A program made the position numbers and the translations under genes. The notes under the pieces were generated by a model that was not told the origin of the DNA, made no database searches, and saw only the letters and a program-made list of their open reading frames with translations. 64,000 nt of DNA from Latrodectus hesperus (Eukaryota; Arthropoda; Arachnida; Araneae; Theridiidae): positions 19,309,689 to 19,373,688 of the forward strand of contig CM075860.1 of assembly GCA_037975125.1 (NCBI GenBank), in the 5' to 3' direction. Of this stretch, positions 1 through 11,614 are shown one piece after another (position 1 is the stretch's first letter; every line of letters begins with the position of its first letter).

Positions 1-1428
1 TGAGAAATTTCCAATATGTATACAAAAACGAATGGTATCATTTAGTTGTGAATCACATTCTAAAACTAATGATAGTATTCATTTTATTATAAAAAAAATA
101 TATTTTAGGAGGAAAATGTCTCTATTCATTTGCATCTCTGTGACGGGACTTGGAACGCACAAGCATGAAATTCAAAATTCCTTCATATCTTAAGAAATCC
201 CTTGTCTATCGGGAAATGGTTGTTTGGATTTAGTAATAAATAACAGTTTGCTGCTAGAAACATCATTTAATTAATTCCGAAAAATATATATTTTGAGGAA
301 AACCCCATTTCAGTTACCGTTCGATGTGAACAGCTGATTATATTACAAATATCTGTATATCTTAAATTTTGCCCATTGTATATCAAAATGATTGGTTGTA
401 TTCTCCAAAACATTCAATTCTAAAGCATGACCAGCTTCTTTTATTGCAAATAATATTTTTTTGAAAACAATGTGTTTTTATAGAGTGAACCAAAGCTACA
501 CAAGTGATTTCTGATTTTCGTTAACATAAATTTCAAAATTCCCCACAATATATTGAGAAACTCCCAGACTATACTAAAACAAATGGGATTATTTAGCGCT
601 AAATCACATTCTAAAACTAATGATGGTATTCATTTTATTAATAAAATTTTTGTTCATACTGTGTTCCTTTTGACAAGAAATTCAAAATTCATCGATATCT
701 TAAGAAATTCTTTTTCTATAAGGAAACGTTTGAGTGAATTTAGTAATGAATAAAATTATAAGCTTAAAGATTGCATTTACTTTGTTTTAAAAAAGTAAAT
801 TACTTTAATAAATGCCATCCATATAATTTCTCAATCGGTCATCTTATGCGTTGACGGAGTACGTTTGAGCAAAACAGGAACTGAATCTCCCTTAAAAAAC
901 TTAATTAAGCATTCGCATACAGTTTTGTAAAGAGCCTTATCATATATAATTGAATATTATACGAATACATTTACAGAGTTCCCATAGAAAATTTTTTTCT
1001 CATAAGCCGTTCAAAATTTGCTTAATATCAGACATATGGATCAATGAATTTCAAACATTTCTGTATGTCTTGAGAAATATTTTGTAGATATTTAAACCAT
1101 TTCCAGCATTTGTAATAAAATGAACTTTTATACTTATTCAAAGTATTAGTTTTAGAAGGAAAAATTAATTTTAGAAGAAAAGTGTCTTTTCGTATATTTC
1201 ACCTACTGACACAAGGGACTTGTGGTTCACGTGAACATTCATTTCAACATTTCCCAATATCTTGAGAAATTTCCAATATGTATCCAAAAACGAATGGTAT
1301 CATTTAGTAGTGAATCACATTGTAAAACGAATAATGTTATTCATTTTATTATAAAAAATATATTTTTGGAAAAAAATGTCTTTTCATTTTGCTCTTTGTG
1401 ACAGGACTTGGAACGCGCAAGCATGAAA
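1..1428. repeat. Diverged ~180-bp tandem satellite, higher-order period ~1.26 kb
   Basis: Eight monomers can be anchored on a recurring word of the type ATATCTTRAGAAAT, at about 1, 191, 362, 554, 701, 892, 1071 and 1263. Most carry a second word (ATTTAGTAATGAAT-like) about 43 bases after the first. Spacing is 147-192 bases. The monomers at 1 and 1263 are near identical over about 165 bases, giving a 1262-base higher-order period. The monomer at 554 is the same subtype, and those at 191 and 701 resemble each other. The array runs off the left edge and ends where copia-like sequence begins. The anchors were found by eye; the 362 and 892 monomers are the weakest. Confidence 0.72.
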
Positions 1429-2535
1429 TTCTTTCTCGAGGAATTCATCTTTTGTTAGAAAATTTGCGAAATCACTATTTGAATTCACGTGTCTTTGTAC
1501 AAACAATTCCTCATTCAAAAATTTACGCATAAAAACTGAGACTTAATATCGATTTCTTTTGTTTTCACAGATTCTTGATTATTTTTTGAGAAAAATATTT
1601 CTGCTTCATTATCACAAAAACTGTATTATCTTATCACATTGATAAAAATTTAACTCATTTATAACTCCTGAAAACTAAATTATATATTTAACACTTTCAG
1701 TAAGAGCAATAAATTCTGATTCCATAGTACTCAATGCAACACATTCTATCTTATTAGATTCAACATAAAAGGAATGATTTTCATATAAAAGGAATATCTT
1801 CAAATTTTTCTTATTCAGTAGATGAATGTCGATTATTTAATTACAACTCCACATAGCAATGGAGAAACTTGTTAAATTACGATTTCGAATATTAAATAAA
1901 TTAATTCGCTAAAGTGAAGAGACATATATCTGTACCGAGGGTAAAATGCGCCAAGCAGGCGATAAAGTGGTGCGATAAGTTTGCCAAACTGGTTTAACGG
2001 TTCGGATTACGTATTGTATGACGTGTTGTGATGCATGGTTTTTAGTTTGAAACACATGATTTAGAATATCAACAACTATAAACCAGTGTTTGTAATAGAA
2101 GCCGTAATTGAATTGTGATAGAAAATGCTCCTCACCTACTTGCAAGGATTGATAGACAACCACTTGGTGTTCTGTACAGATATTTTTTCATTTCCTCTTC
2201 CTTAATTTTTTCAGGAAAGCTTGAATTAAGATTAAAAGGTAAGTTTACAAAATTTTTAGGTTATATAGCAAACTTTATAATCCCCCTTTCAATATAAGTG
2301 TGAAGAAAAATTGAAGTACTGATTCTCTCGAAATTAACTTCTTGTAGAAATTTAACAGGACTGAACTCTGCCATTTCTAACTTTTCATATTGTCTATATT
2401 TTCCCTCATAAAATTTTGAGTTTTTCCAAATACAACGATATCATCTACACATATATAATACAAATACACAACATTTATCTTATATTCACAATTACATCAT
2501 TTCAACATATGGTGCATAAAAAACATTATTTAAAA
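1429..2535 (-). pseudogene. Copia-like pol fragment: RT end and RNase H
   Basis: On the minus strand, short stretches in changing frames match Ty1/copia pol. An RT active-site region reading CVDDIVVFGK lies near 2420-2450. The region before RNase H reads YRTPSGCLSILAS near 2130-2190. An RNase H stretch, VALSTMESEFIALT, is near 1695-1745. DNEAEIFFSKN and KTKEIDIK lie near 1530-1620, and the closing NFLTK motif is near 1440-1480. Stops and frameshifts separate these blocks, so no protein is made. No LTR is visible after the pol end, where satellite sequence starts abruptly. The 1900-2110 part aligns poorly and may hold another insertion. The right edge is interrupted by the transposon at 2538. 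Matching gag debris lies at 4690-5310. Confidence 0.75.
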
Positions 2536-2537
2536 TA

Positions 2538-2700
2538 CAGGGTTAGCAAGAAATAAGTTTCCCACTTCAGAGGGCTGTAGAATACGTTCTATTTGTCCAA
2601 ATGAGATAAAATTTGAACTACAGATAATTCAAATGATGCGCTTGACATTTATTAAAAAAATAAATAGTACAAAATTTCACCGATAGATGGCGCTGTAATA
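2538..2700 (+). repeat. Left terminal inverted repeat of the IS630-like element
   Basis: About 163 bases, the reverse complement of 3986-4147 with only a few differences, mainly in an A-run near 2654. It includes an inner GATAGATGGCGCTGTAAT block. TIRs in this superfamily carry the transposase binding sites. Confidence 0.92.
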
Positions 2701-2767
2701 CACATAAAACATTTGATATGCTTTATAAATGTTAAATAATAATAATAAAAAAGTAGCATTACATCTG

Positions 2768-3855
2768 TTAAACATGCCCCCCTTCATTTTCAACAATGTG
2801 CTCTAATCGCAGAACCATATTTCCGACAGCAGACCGGAGTGAGTCTGTCGGAATATCAAGGAGATGGCGCCGAATGCTGTCCTTCAGATCTGGTACAGAT
2901 GCTGGCCTTTTACGGTAGACATTGTCCTTCAAAAATTCCCACAACCAAAAGTCGCAGGGGGTGATATCCGGCGAACGAGGAGGCCATGCCATAGGGAAAT
3001 GACGGCTGATAACCCGTGCCTCAGTAATATGCTGTCTTAGCAGTTGCTTTACACGACGATCAATATGAGGAGGTGCGCCATTCTGCATGAAAATGATGTC
3101 CTGAAGGCATCCACGCTGCTGAAGTTGTGGGATTACAAAATCCCTCAGCATATCTTGGTACCGTTGTCCTGTGATCGAACAGGTTTTGATTCCATTTGCA
3201 GTTATCCCTTCAAAAAATACGGTCCAATCACAAAAGTAGCCGTAAACCCACACCATACTGTCACTTTTTCAGGATGCAAGGGTTTTTCCTGGATAGCGCG
3301 AGGGTTTTCCGCTGCCCAAATTCGACAATTGTGGGTGTTGACGTGCCCATTAAGTTGAAAGTGGGCTTCTTCAGTCCACAGAATATTCCATGGCCAAGTG
3401 ACGTCAACCACCATTCGAGCAAGGAACTGAAGTGCAAAAGTTTTACGAACCTCTGAGTCCCCGTCCTGAAACAACTGCAGAGGATTAATTTTGTAGGGAT
3501 AAAAATGCAAAATCCACCGTAAGATTTTTCGTACAGGGGAATACGGCATATCCAATACACGGGAAACAACTGGCACACTCACACTAACATCCGGCGACTG
3601 ACTGCTGTCTTCAACGTCCGCGGTAGCCACATTTTAGACGCTAGAAGACTGGATTGGCTTTCGTCCTCTACCGGGAAGAATTGCAAGTTGTCCAGTTCTT
3701 TCAAATTTCTGCATCATCTTGCATAACGCACATGGAGACACTGGACCTCTTCGTATCTGCATCATACGGCGAAATTCTTTTACAGCTGCAACGGAGTTCT
3801 GCTGGTTCTGGTAGAACAATTTTACAAGTAGCGCTTTTTCTTGTAAAGGCGGCAT
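2768..3855 (-). pseudogene. Broken DDE transposase (DUF4817-type HTH + DDE domain)
   Basis: The likely start is the Met at 3855 (MPPLQEKALLV), opening a helix-turn-helix domain of the DUF4817 type (about 3660-3850). An in-frame stop at 3631-3633 ends this part. The same frame reopens into the catalytic domain, with ILWTEEAHFQLNG and NCRIWAAENP (3202-3630). A frameshift near 3210-3256 leads to the last part (2768-3256), containing FMQNGAPPH and PPRSPDITPCDFWLW. The family normally has Asp in WxDEAHF and QDGAPPH; here these positions are Glu and Asn, so two catalytic acids are altered in addition to the stop and the frameshift. The copy is very unlikely to encode an active enzyme, although its TIRs look usable. 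The family assignment is from motif recognition and was not searched. Confidence 0.88.
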
Positions 3856-3985
3856 GATGTGCAGAGAAGTAACTAATGCTCGTTCAGAATCCGCCTTCTT
3901 TTTACCCAAAGATAATGCTAATAGGCTTGCGCTGTAAAGCAAATGACTTTTCATATTTTCAGTATATGCAAATAAGTAATATTAA

Positions 3986-4147
3986 TATTACAGCGCCATC
4001 TATCGTCGAAATTTTGTACTATTTTTTTTTAAATAAATGTCAAGCGCATCATTTGAATTATCTGTAGTTCAAATTTTATCTCATTTGGACAAATAGAACG
4101 TATTCTACAGCCCTCTGAAGTGGGAAACTTATTTCTTGCTAACCCTG
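3986..4147 (-). repeat. Right terminal inverted repeat of the IS630-like element
   Basis: Mirror copy of 2538-2700, followed directly by the TA target duplication at 4148-4149. Confidence 0.92.
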
Positions 4148-4689
4148 TACATTAACTGTGTAATGTATCAGTATAAATTACATCAATAAAATTAACTGTG
4201 TATTGTATCAGTATAAATTACATCAATATCATCTGTGCTCGAGATTTCTGATATCCTGTTTTTGTCTCAAACCAGAACATTTGAAAATAGCAAGGATTTG
4301 AAGTTTTTAAAACATTCTTTGCTGTTGCAAAACTAAGATATTGCAGCAGAATAGACAAGCAGCTAAAAACTTTTAACACTTTGCGATGCATTCGAAAAAT
4401 TACTATGTCTAGATTATTCTAAGTCTTCAACTTTACTGTAAAAATTCTAAAGTGCAAGTTTTTCTTTGTTTTTATCTTTGTTTCTGGAATCATTTTGCTT
4501 CATAATTTCACATTTTTTCAAAATGATTGAACAGCCCCGTAAAGGCTTTCTTTTTCTTTCCTAATTTCGGTTCCGTCACAATTCCGCTGTTTACACTTTC
4601 AGATTCTTTTCTGTCTGAATAAAACTCTTTATTCCCTACCAACCTTTTTTTTTATCTTGAAATATATGGATCTCCAATCATATCGATTA

Positions 4690-5310
4690 AATTTCCATAA
4701 TTTTCCATTAGTTCTATTCTGAAAAAATGATTAATAATTAATAAATTACCTTTAAAGACTTCAATTTGAATAATTTTGATCTTCCTGTCGATACAGCAGT
4801 TGAACAAGACTTTCAAATTCAGTTGGCAAATTTCTAATAAACTATAAGCAAATTAGACGTTCAGATATATCACATACAGTATCTTTGACTTGATTCTTAT
4901 TTACTAAATTTCTTCAAAGAAATATTCCGATTGTTTCTTCTTCGGGATGAAACCTCAAATCAAAGAGAATTTGTCTACCAGCAATGCAAGTCGAGCTCTT
5001 GAATTAGGTTCAAAATTTTCTTTCAAAATTTCATATGCATTTTTACTATCTTCAGTTTGAACAATTAGAGTTTGAAATTTCCTTTCTATTCCTTAATACA
5101 TAGAATCATATACTCTTGCTTTACGCCTTTTATTTTTTATAATGATGCATATGGCACAGCAATTCCAGTTATAAATACCCACGAGCCTTGATCTATTAAA
5201 GCTACTTTCATGTCAATCTTCCAAGATTTTTAATTGCAGTCATTGAGCACGGGAAAAGCATAATTTGATAATTATGGATACTCAATCATTTTGCAATTAC
5301 TTGCTTTCAT
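4690..5310 (-). pseudogene. Copia-like gag fragment
   Basis: Minus-strand translation shows decayed copia gag. There is an N-terminal stretch around LSNYA and MKVALIDQGSW (about 5160-5300). Then comes a helical block with TEDSKNAYEILKENFEP followed by SRARLALL (about 4975-5075), and LPTEFESLVQLLYR near 4790-4830. Several stops and frameshifts interrupt it. It lies upstream, in the same orientation, of the RT/RNase H debris at 1429-2535. Both are probably remains of one element that lost its nucleocapsid, protease, integrase and N-terminal RT regions, either by deletion or through decay beyond recognition in 4150-4690. Confidence 0.6.
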
Positions 5311-5639
5311 CAAATTAACATCACACCTTTCAATTTTTAGCTCAAACTTCAGAAATTTTGCATTTAATCTGCCTAACTGGTCTTGAAGGCGTGCAAAATA
5401 TAAAAACAGAGGAATTAGGTAAATGTATGGAAAAGCGTGCTCTTTTAAAATGAATCTACCACATCTTATGCACAGAAAAAAAAGGTTTATTTTAAAAATG
5501 AAAGTGAGATCAAGTACAATATATAACAACCAACTCTACCATTTACCTGCCATCTCCAGAAACATACTAGTAAGTGCTCTCTACATAATTAGGTTTTACA
5601 TGATTACAGTTAAGTTCAGTGTTTATTATTAAAAAATGT

Positions 5640-5740
5640 GTGCAGATGATCCTTACACCAGTGCGGCCAAAATTTATTCAGTTCCCAACACCGTTAGAAG
5701 AAAATCTGGACTTAGACCAATGTAGAAAGCAGATAAGTAG
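5640..5740 (+). pseudogene. Possible HTH (psq/pogo-type) transposase remnant
   Basis: A short plus-strand stretch reads DPYTSAAKIYSVPNTVRRKS, which resembles the helix-turn-helix of pipsqueak/pogo-Tigger transposases (SxxxAAxxxxVPxxTLxRR). It is preceded and followed by stops. Weak, single-motif evidence. Confidence 0.3.
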
Positions 5741-6032
5741 AAAAAATAATTAGGGTAAAATAAATTGTATCATGTAATCGTTTTTATTTCAATCGTAAAC
5801 AAAGATTTGTAAGATAAACATAATAAGAATTTCATTTATATGGATTTCTGTGTGTCATATAACCTTAATTTAAGATAAATATTTCTGTAATAAAAAATCA
5901 AATAAGATTAGGTACTTTTCCATTTCGCCGGCGCAGGCGATAAAGTCGCCAAAAATGTTACAACTGGCGCTAGAGAGGGAATATCTCCGCTGGTAACCTT
6001 TTACTGCTACGTTTCCGAAACATGTGACGGCC

Positions 6033-6296
6033 TGTTATATCTTTCTAATAAAATTCCAATTTTTGCTAATCATGTTTATCAATTCATCTTAATATTAAAT
6101 TAAAATTCTAAATAAGCTTACCTTGAGCAGGTTTTTAATTTCTTTATTAACATGGGACATACTTAAACAGGACAAGATGTGGAAAAAGAACAAGACATGG
6201 AACAAATAAAATCTACCTCCCTGGGCGCAGAATCTTATTCTGTTTGTAACAAAGATATTCGTGCAGTGCGCCCTCTATAGACATATAGTTGCAACA
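6033..6296 (-). repeat. Downstream (3') LTR of the BEL/Pao element
   Basis: 264 bases with the same ends as 12120-12394. It has a short extra segment (near 6164-6180) missing from the other LTR. The target duplication CGGCC lies immediately outside at 6028-6032. Confidence 0.93.
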
Positions 6297-6306
6297 TCCT
6301 CCCCCC
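6297..6306 (-). promoter_or_regulatory. Polypurine tract
   Basis: Minus strand GGGGGGAGGA abuts the downstream LTR, the expected plus-strand primer position. Confidence 0.85.
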
Positions 6307-6676
6307 TCGATGAACTTCAAAAGTTCATCAAAAGTAGAGTCTAAATTAATACTAAATTAATTCACAGATTTTCAAAACAATAAGACCAATACTTAATAAT
6401 AATCATATAATAATACTATGTTCTAGTGATAATAACATATGCCTTTGTAACAACATAATAATGTAAAAATTAATATATATATTAGCTTTACATATTAATT
6501 TCTAAAGTTAATTTCAATATCAAAAATCAAACCTAAATAAAGATACATACATACATACATATACTGCTTACAGTAATTATAAAGCTACTCATTATTTCAG
6601 CAGCAATTCTACTACAATTCTGTAAAAGAAAAAGAAAATATAAAGTTAAACAATGTTACTAAATGTATCATAAAGT
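6307..6676. other. 3' untranslated part of the BEL/Pao element
   Basis: AT-rich stretch between the pol stop and the polypurine tract. It includes a short (CATA)n run at 6546-6563. No gene seen. Confidence 0.6.
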
Positions 6677-9118
6677 TCAATTTTCATAAAGTTCGATTGG
6701 ATACAGCAACTGAATTGGACGTTTCAAATGAGTCCCAGACGGAAGTCTCACTGTACAGGATCGTGTCTTTCCATCTCTGCCAATATGAACGTCTGTGACG
6801 ATACCACACTTCCACATAAGCTTTGGCACTTTATCCTCGTGAATTAGAACAATTGAGTCCTTCTTTATTAAAATAGGATTTTTCTTTCTCAAGGTGGATT
6901 GATGAGCAGACCTTAATTCCAAAAGATAGGATTTCTTCCATCTGTTCCAAAAGGTAGTCACTATTTTTTGTTGATGCTTATATTTTCTGGTGAGGACATC
7001 TTTCGTTGAAAGGGGTAGTACGGATTGTCCAGGAAGAGACAATATTCGTCTACCTATCAGGAAGTGAGCAGGCGTGAGAATCACTGACTCATTTTCTTCA
7101 TCTATATAAGTTAGTGGTCTAGAGTTCAAAATGGCTTCAACTTCTACGACCGTGGTTTCAAGCTCCAAATAATTTAGAGATGTTTTTCCTAAAATTTTCT
7201 TGAGGGAGGTCTTCACAGAGCGAACAAGTCTCTCCCAAAATCCTCCCCACCAAGCTGCCTTTTCTACGATGTTTTTCCAAGTTATTCTTCGTTCACTAAA
7301 ATAATTTCGGCATTCTTCTTTGCTTAAAGTTTCATTTAAAAGATTAAAATCTCTTTTCACTTTAATGAAAGTTTTCGCATTATCTGAATATATTGTTTTA
7401 CATAGTCCTCGACGGGATGTAAATTTTTTAAATGCTCTCAAGAATGACGGTACTGACATATCAGTTGTCAGCTCTAAATGTATAGCACGTGTTACTGCGC
7501 AAGTAAATAGCAAAATATATGATTTCTTCGTTTCTGAATTTTCGAATATGTACAGAGGACCTAAATAATCTAATCCAGTTATTTCGAATGGAAATGCTTT
7601 CCTCACACGATCTGGGGGTAAACAAGACATCTCTTCGGTAGTAGGCTTCGCTCTGAATTTCCTACATAAATTGCACTTGAATATTAAAGATTTTACTCTT
7701 TGCCTGCCTTTAGGGATGAAAAACCTTTCTCTCATTTCTGATAGTGTCTCTGATAATCCAGCGTGCCCAGTGTTTTCGTGACATCTGCGAATAATTAATT
7801 CAGTGAACTCGTCCTTACCAGGCAGCAACAAAGGATGTTTCTGTTCATAACTCAAGTCTGAAAATTGTAATCGCCCACCTATTCTAATCAGTCCATTAAT
7901 ATCAAGAAATGGTTTGTACAAGGCTATTTTTGAAGAAACTGGTAACTTTTGGTTACAATTTAAACATTTTATTTCTGCAGAAAATTCTTTCTCTTGTGTT
8001 CTTTTAATCCAGTAAATTTCGGAATCATTCAACTCTTCATCTGTCAGTGGCCCTTCTTTTTTATTCCCTTTATTTCTCAAGTTAAAAATAAATCTTTTGA
8101 TCCACGCAGTAACTCTAAGTAATTTTGTAAATTTATTAATTTTACATATCTCTAGTAAGTCCTTAGTATTTGAGTCAATACAAATAGCTTGTAAAATTAT
8201 GCATTTTTTCTTCTTCCTTTCCTCTTCAGCTATCTTCATTTCTGGGTCTGGATATGCTATAGGCCAATGGTTACGTTCCTCAGAAAGCCAATAAGGTCCA
8301 TTGAACCACGCTCGATTTTCTTTCAACCTTAAAGAATTTTCCCCTCTCGTTAAAACATCAGCAGGATTTTCTTCCCCTGGACAGTAGTTCCATGATGAGG
8401 GATCAGTGATGCCTTGAATTTCAGTTATTCGGTTGCAAACAAATGGTTTCCATCTTTTAGCATCGCCTTTCACCCAATGAAGTACTATCGTAGAATCAGT
8501 CCAATAAAAGCAGTTATTTACTTCCAAATTAATTTTATGTAAGATATATTTCATTAACCTACAACCTATTACAGCACCCATTAACTCTAAACGCGGAAGA
8601 GTCATCTTTTTCAAGGGAACAACTCTAGATTTTGATGAAACAAATGTAGTTTTTATTTCATTATTTTCAATAAACCTAATATAAACGACAGCACCATAAG
8701 CTTTAATACTACTATCGCTGAAACAATGCAATTGAATGTCAGATATCCCCTTAATGCTGTTACTTTTAAAGTAATGCCTTTCGATTTGAATTTCCTTTAA
8801 ATTAATTAAGTCTTCACACCACCTTTTAAATCTTTTTTGAATGTCTGATGGTAATGATTTGTCCCACTCATATCCAGTAATCCAGCATTCCTGAACAAGG
8901 ATTTTACACGTAACATTAAATGGATTAATAAATCCTATAGGATCGTAGAGTTTACCAATTACTTTCAATATGAATCTCTTTGTAATTTCTTCATCTGGAT
9001 TCAGTATGGTAACCTCTGATACTGGAATCTTTAATGTATCTTTTCTACTATCCCAATAATATCCTAAGACCTTGCCACAATCTGTTAATTGCGTTAGACT
9101 AGGGTTTTCTTCTTCATC
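6677..9118 (-). pseudogene. BEL/Pao RNase H, integrase and C-terminal domain
   Basis: Open to the end of pol; the listed Met at 8968 is internal and not a real start. Counting from it: a linker (KLYDPIGF), then RNase H with Asp in CFSDSS (about residue 85), Glu in LPRLELMGA (128), Asp in YWTDSTIVLHW (158) and Asp in NPADVLTRG (204). The integrase has an H2C2 zinc-binding part (CHENTGHAGL ... CNLC), then core acids in GLDYLGPL, IYSDNAKTF and GGFWERLVRSVK. A DUF5641-like end follows. All catalytic acids that I can place are present; the only visible breaks of this gene lie upstream. Confidence 0.93.
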
Positions 9119-10040
9119 TCATTTCTGCTGTAAGGAAACACAGTTTGTTTTCCATTTTCTCATGTTAAAACTAGCCTTTTGCGAAACCCTTTTCATGTCT
9201 TGTTCAATTTCTATGGCTTCTTTTTCACTGTCTGCACCACTTATTAAATCATCAACATACATACAATTTTCAATTAAATCACTAACAACTGGATAATTAT
9301 CTCTGAAACTTTCAGCATGATGCTTAAGTGTAGCTGCTAACAAAAATGGGCGGCAAGTTGCTCCAAAAATAACTCGAGTCATTCTGAGAACTTTATATTC
9401 TTTTTCTAATTCCCCGTTTAACCAAAGAAATCGAACTGCATCTCGATCTTCAGGTGAAAGTAAGATCTGCAAAAACGCTTCTTCAATGTCCGCTGTAAAC
9501 GCAATTCTATGTTGTCGAAAGTTAATTAATATTCCTAATAATTCTGGATTAAGATTTGGTCTAGCATCTAAGCATTCATTTAATGAAAGGGAATTTGTGG
9601 CATGAGCAGAGGCATCAAATACCACGCGGAGTTTTGTTGTAACCTTATCTTCTCCAAGTACTCCTTGATGTGGGAGATAAAATGATATTTTCTTGGGATT
9701 ATCAGAAACTTCTTCTGCTATTCCTCTTTCAAGGTAACCATCGATAATTGTTTGATATCTTTTGAAGAATTCTGGATTTTTCTTAAATTTCTTAGTTAAA
9801 CTATTTAGTCTGTTAAAAGCTATTTCATAGTTGTCTTTCAACTCCTCAACCTTATCGTTAAAGGGTAGTTTAACTTGATAACGGTTATCTTTTAAACTAA
9901 TGGATTTTTTAAACTAATTTAAAATTTCGTTTTCCTTATCAGTATTATCACTTTCGTTTTTAATTCCAATTGATTCAATCTCCCAAAATTTACGCAATAT
10001 CATGTTAGATTTAACATCTAGATTGCTTCCTATTGTATGA
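9119..10040 (-). pseudogene. BEL/Pao reverse transcriptase
   Basis: The RT domain starts with LRKFWEIESIGI, meets an in-frame stop near 9905, then runs from RYQVKLPF through KLRVVFDASA, TADIEEAFLQI (catalytic Asp) and YVDDLISG (active-site YVDD). It stops at a TGA at 9119-9121. The same frame continues beyond that stop straight into the RNase H segment, so that TGA is a point lesion, not a gene end. Sequence identity to the family looks high and the polymerase aspartates are retained. Confidence 0.92.
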
Positions 10041-11273
10041 ACAGTATTGTACTTTCATAACATTAGCAGATTGCTGTGTGATCATCCTATTTGATGTAGC
10101 AACTGAACCATTAATCGTCCAGCCGAACATTGTTTGACATGCAACTAAAGTTTCTGACAATCTACGAACTTTATCAGTCACAATTTTCCAGTAATAATCA
10201 CTGCCTATTAACAGAGAAAGCTGTAAATGCCGTTCATTGAAGCTTTGATCTGCTATTTTTATTCTGTTTTTCTTACACTGTATAATTATATCTTTTGCAG
10301 GTGCACTTATATGAGCATTGCTAATATTCGGTGTTTCTAAAGCTTCGATAACTAAATGCTTTCGCATAAAGGGACAATATATTTGTACTCTCACTTTATT
10401 TCTTTTTTCTATAACTGGTTCAGTAGAACCAAACGTATAAGTTTTTAACTCTTCTTGTCCTACTATTTTTAAATTTAACTCTTTAGAAACCCGCTCAAGG
10501 ATAAAAGATCGGCAACTACCATTATCTATCAAACATCGAAATTTCTTATTTCTATTATTTCCTACAATATTTACAGTTGCGGTTTGCAAATAAATATTAT
10601 CAATTTTGTCCTCTTCTGAAACAGAAGTGACAGCAGTATCCGATTTCACATCAATTTTATTAATATATTCATGTAATAAACTATTATGTTTCCCCTTACA
10701 ACTATTACACCGCATTTTCCAAAAACAATTATACGCAGTGTGGTTTCTTTTAAAACATAAAAAACATTTCCCCTTCTGTTTTAAGGCGTTTTTCCTCTCG
10801 AGAATAGACTTAAGACATTCTTTACTACTATGTTTATTTGGAGTGTCACTCTCGCAAAATTCGCATTCCCCCTCCTTTTTTGCGGTTCCGACATTTAACG
10901 CCAGCGCAGTTGCATTTTGTTGTTTGTATTTTTGTGTGGGGTGAAAAGAATTATGACCTTTCGCTGCGAAATACTTCGGGTATCCCTTTGAGTGCGACTG
11001 GTCTTTCACTTCATTCGTATCACGAAATAAAATTGTTTTTTCCCTATTTTCGATTTCATTTCTTAAAAATTCTAAAAGTTTTAAGCAATCCCAATCATCA
11101 TTTTTATTATATATATTGTATTCTAAAACTATATTTTCTGGCAACAATTTTAATAAGATAGGAAATAACAGGCTACCATAATTATTCAATTGTATTCCAG
11201 CGGCTTCAAGTGAGCGAACTTGAACATAACATGTATCGCACAGCTGTGTCGCAATTCTTTCCACTGGCCGCAT
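10011..11273 (-). pseudogene. BEL/Pao gag C-terminus, zinc knuckles and aspartic protease
   Basis: A 420-codon open segment. Residues 1-100 finish the gag domain. A cysteine-rich cluster follows (CEFCES, then CFLCFKRNHTAYNC and CNSCKGKHNSLLH), which binds nucleic acid and zinc in this family. The protease motif is LIDNGSCRSFI, with the catalytic Asp kept and Asn where Thr/Ser is usual, which may weaken activity. LLIGSDYYW and the VACQTMFGWTINGS region match the Pao protease-to-RT linker. The frame shifts near 10040, where another frame carries on with LRKFWEIESIGI. Confidence 0.88.
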
Positions 11274-11614
11274 GATTTTACAGGACGCATATTTAACAAC
11301 ACATTTATACGAGTTCTAACAATGATATCTTTTTGCCCATATCTTTTCTTTAGTAACTCTACAGCAGTATAATAATTATTTTCTGTTAAAGTCAAACCCT
11401 GAATCGATACCAAAGCTTCACCTTTCAAAAACGATTTTAAGTAGCCAAATTTATCCGTATTTGACAAATTCTTATTTTCATGTATCGATCCCTCAAACTG
11501 ACTCCAAAATTCTTGCCAATTTTCGTATTTACCATAAAATGGTTCTATAGTTAATTTTGGTAGACTTACATTAATTTCGTTTTTCGATGTTACGGGTACA
11601 TTAGCTACTCTAAT
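11270..11614 (-). pseudogene. BEL/Pao gag, DUF1759 region
   Basis: The minus-strand frame opens with VSLPKLTIEPFYGKYENW, then FWSQFEGSIH, KFGYLKSFLKGEAL and a LKKRYGQ motif. These are the hallmark features of the DUF1759 capsid-like gag domain of BEL/Pao elements. The frame is lost near 11265, within the words following NMRPV, where the next open segment takes over with the continuation CDTCYVQVRSLEAAGI. Confidence 0.85.

Larger units (their letters stand above)
2538..4147 (-). mobile_element. IS630/Tc1-mariner superfamily transposon, complete ends
   Basis: A 1610-base element is bounded by TA dinucleotides (2536-2537 and 4148-4149), the standard target duplication of this superfamily. Its terminal inverted repeats are about 160 bases long and nearly identical (2538-2700 and about 3986-4147); they begin CAGGGTTAGCAAG. 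One transposase gene fills the interior on the minus strand. The element sits inside copia-like sequence, so it is the younger insertion. Confidence 0.93.

Noticed and set aside
1..1428. CRISPR-like array
   Set aside because: The repeats are diverged whole monomers without unique spacers, and the sequence is eukaryotic.
3044..3857. Plus-strand open frames over the IS630-like element
   Set aside because: Antisense shadows of the transposase.
10606..11161. Plus-strand open frames of 112 and 107 codons
   Set aside because: Antisense shadows of BEL/Pao gag and zinc-knuckle coding sequence.
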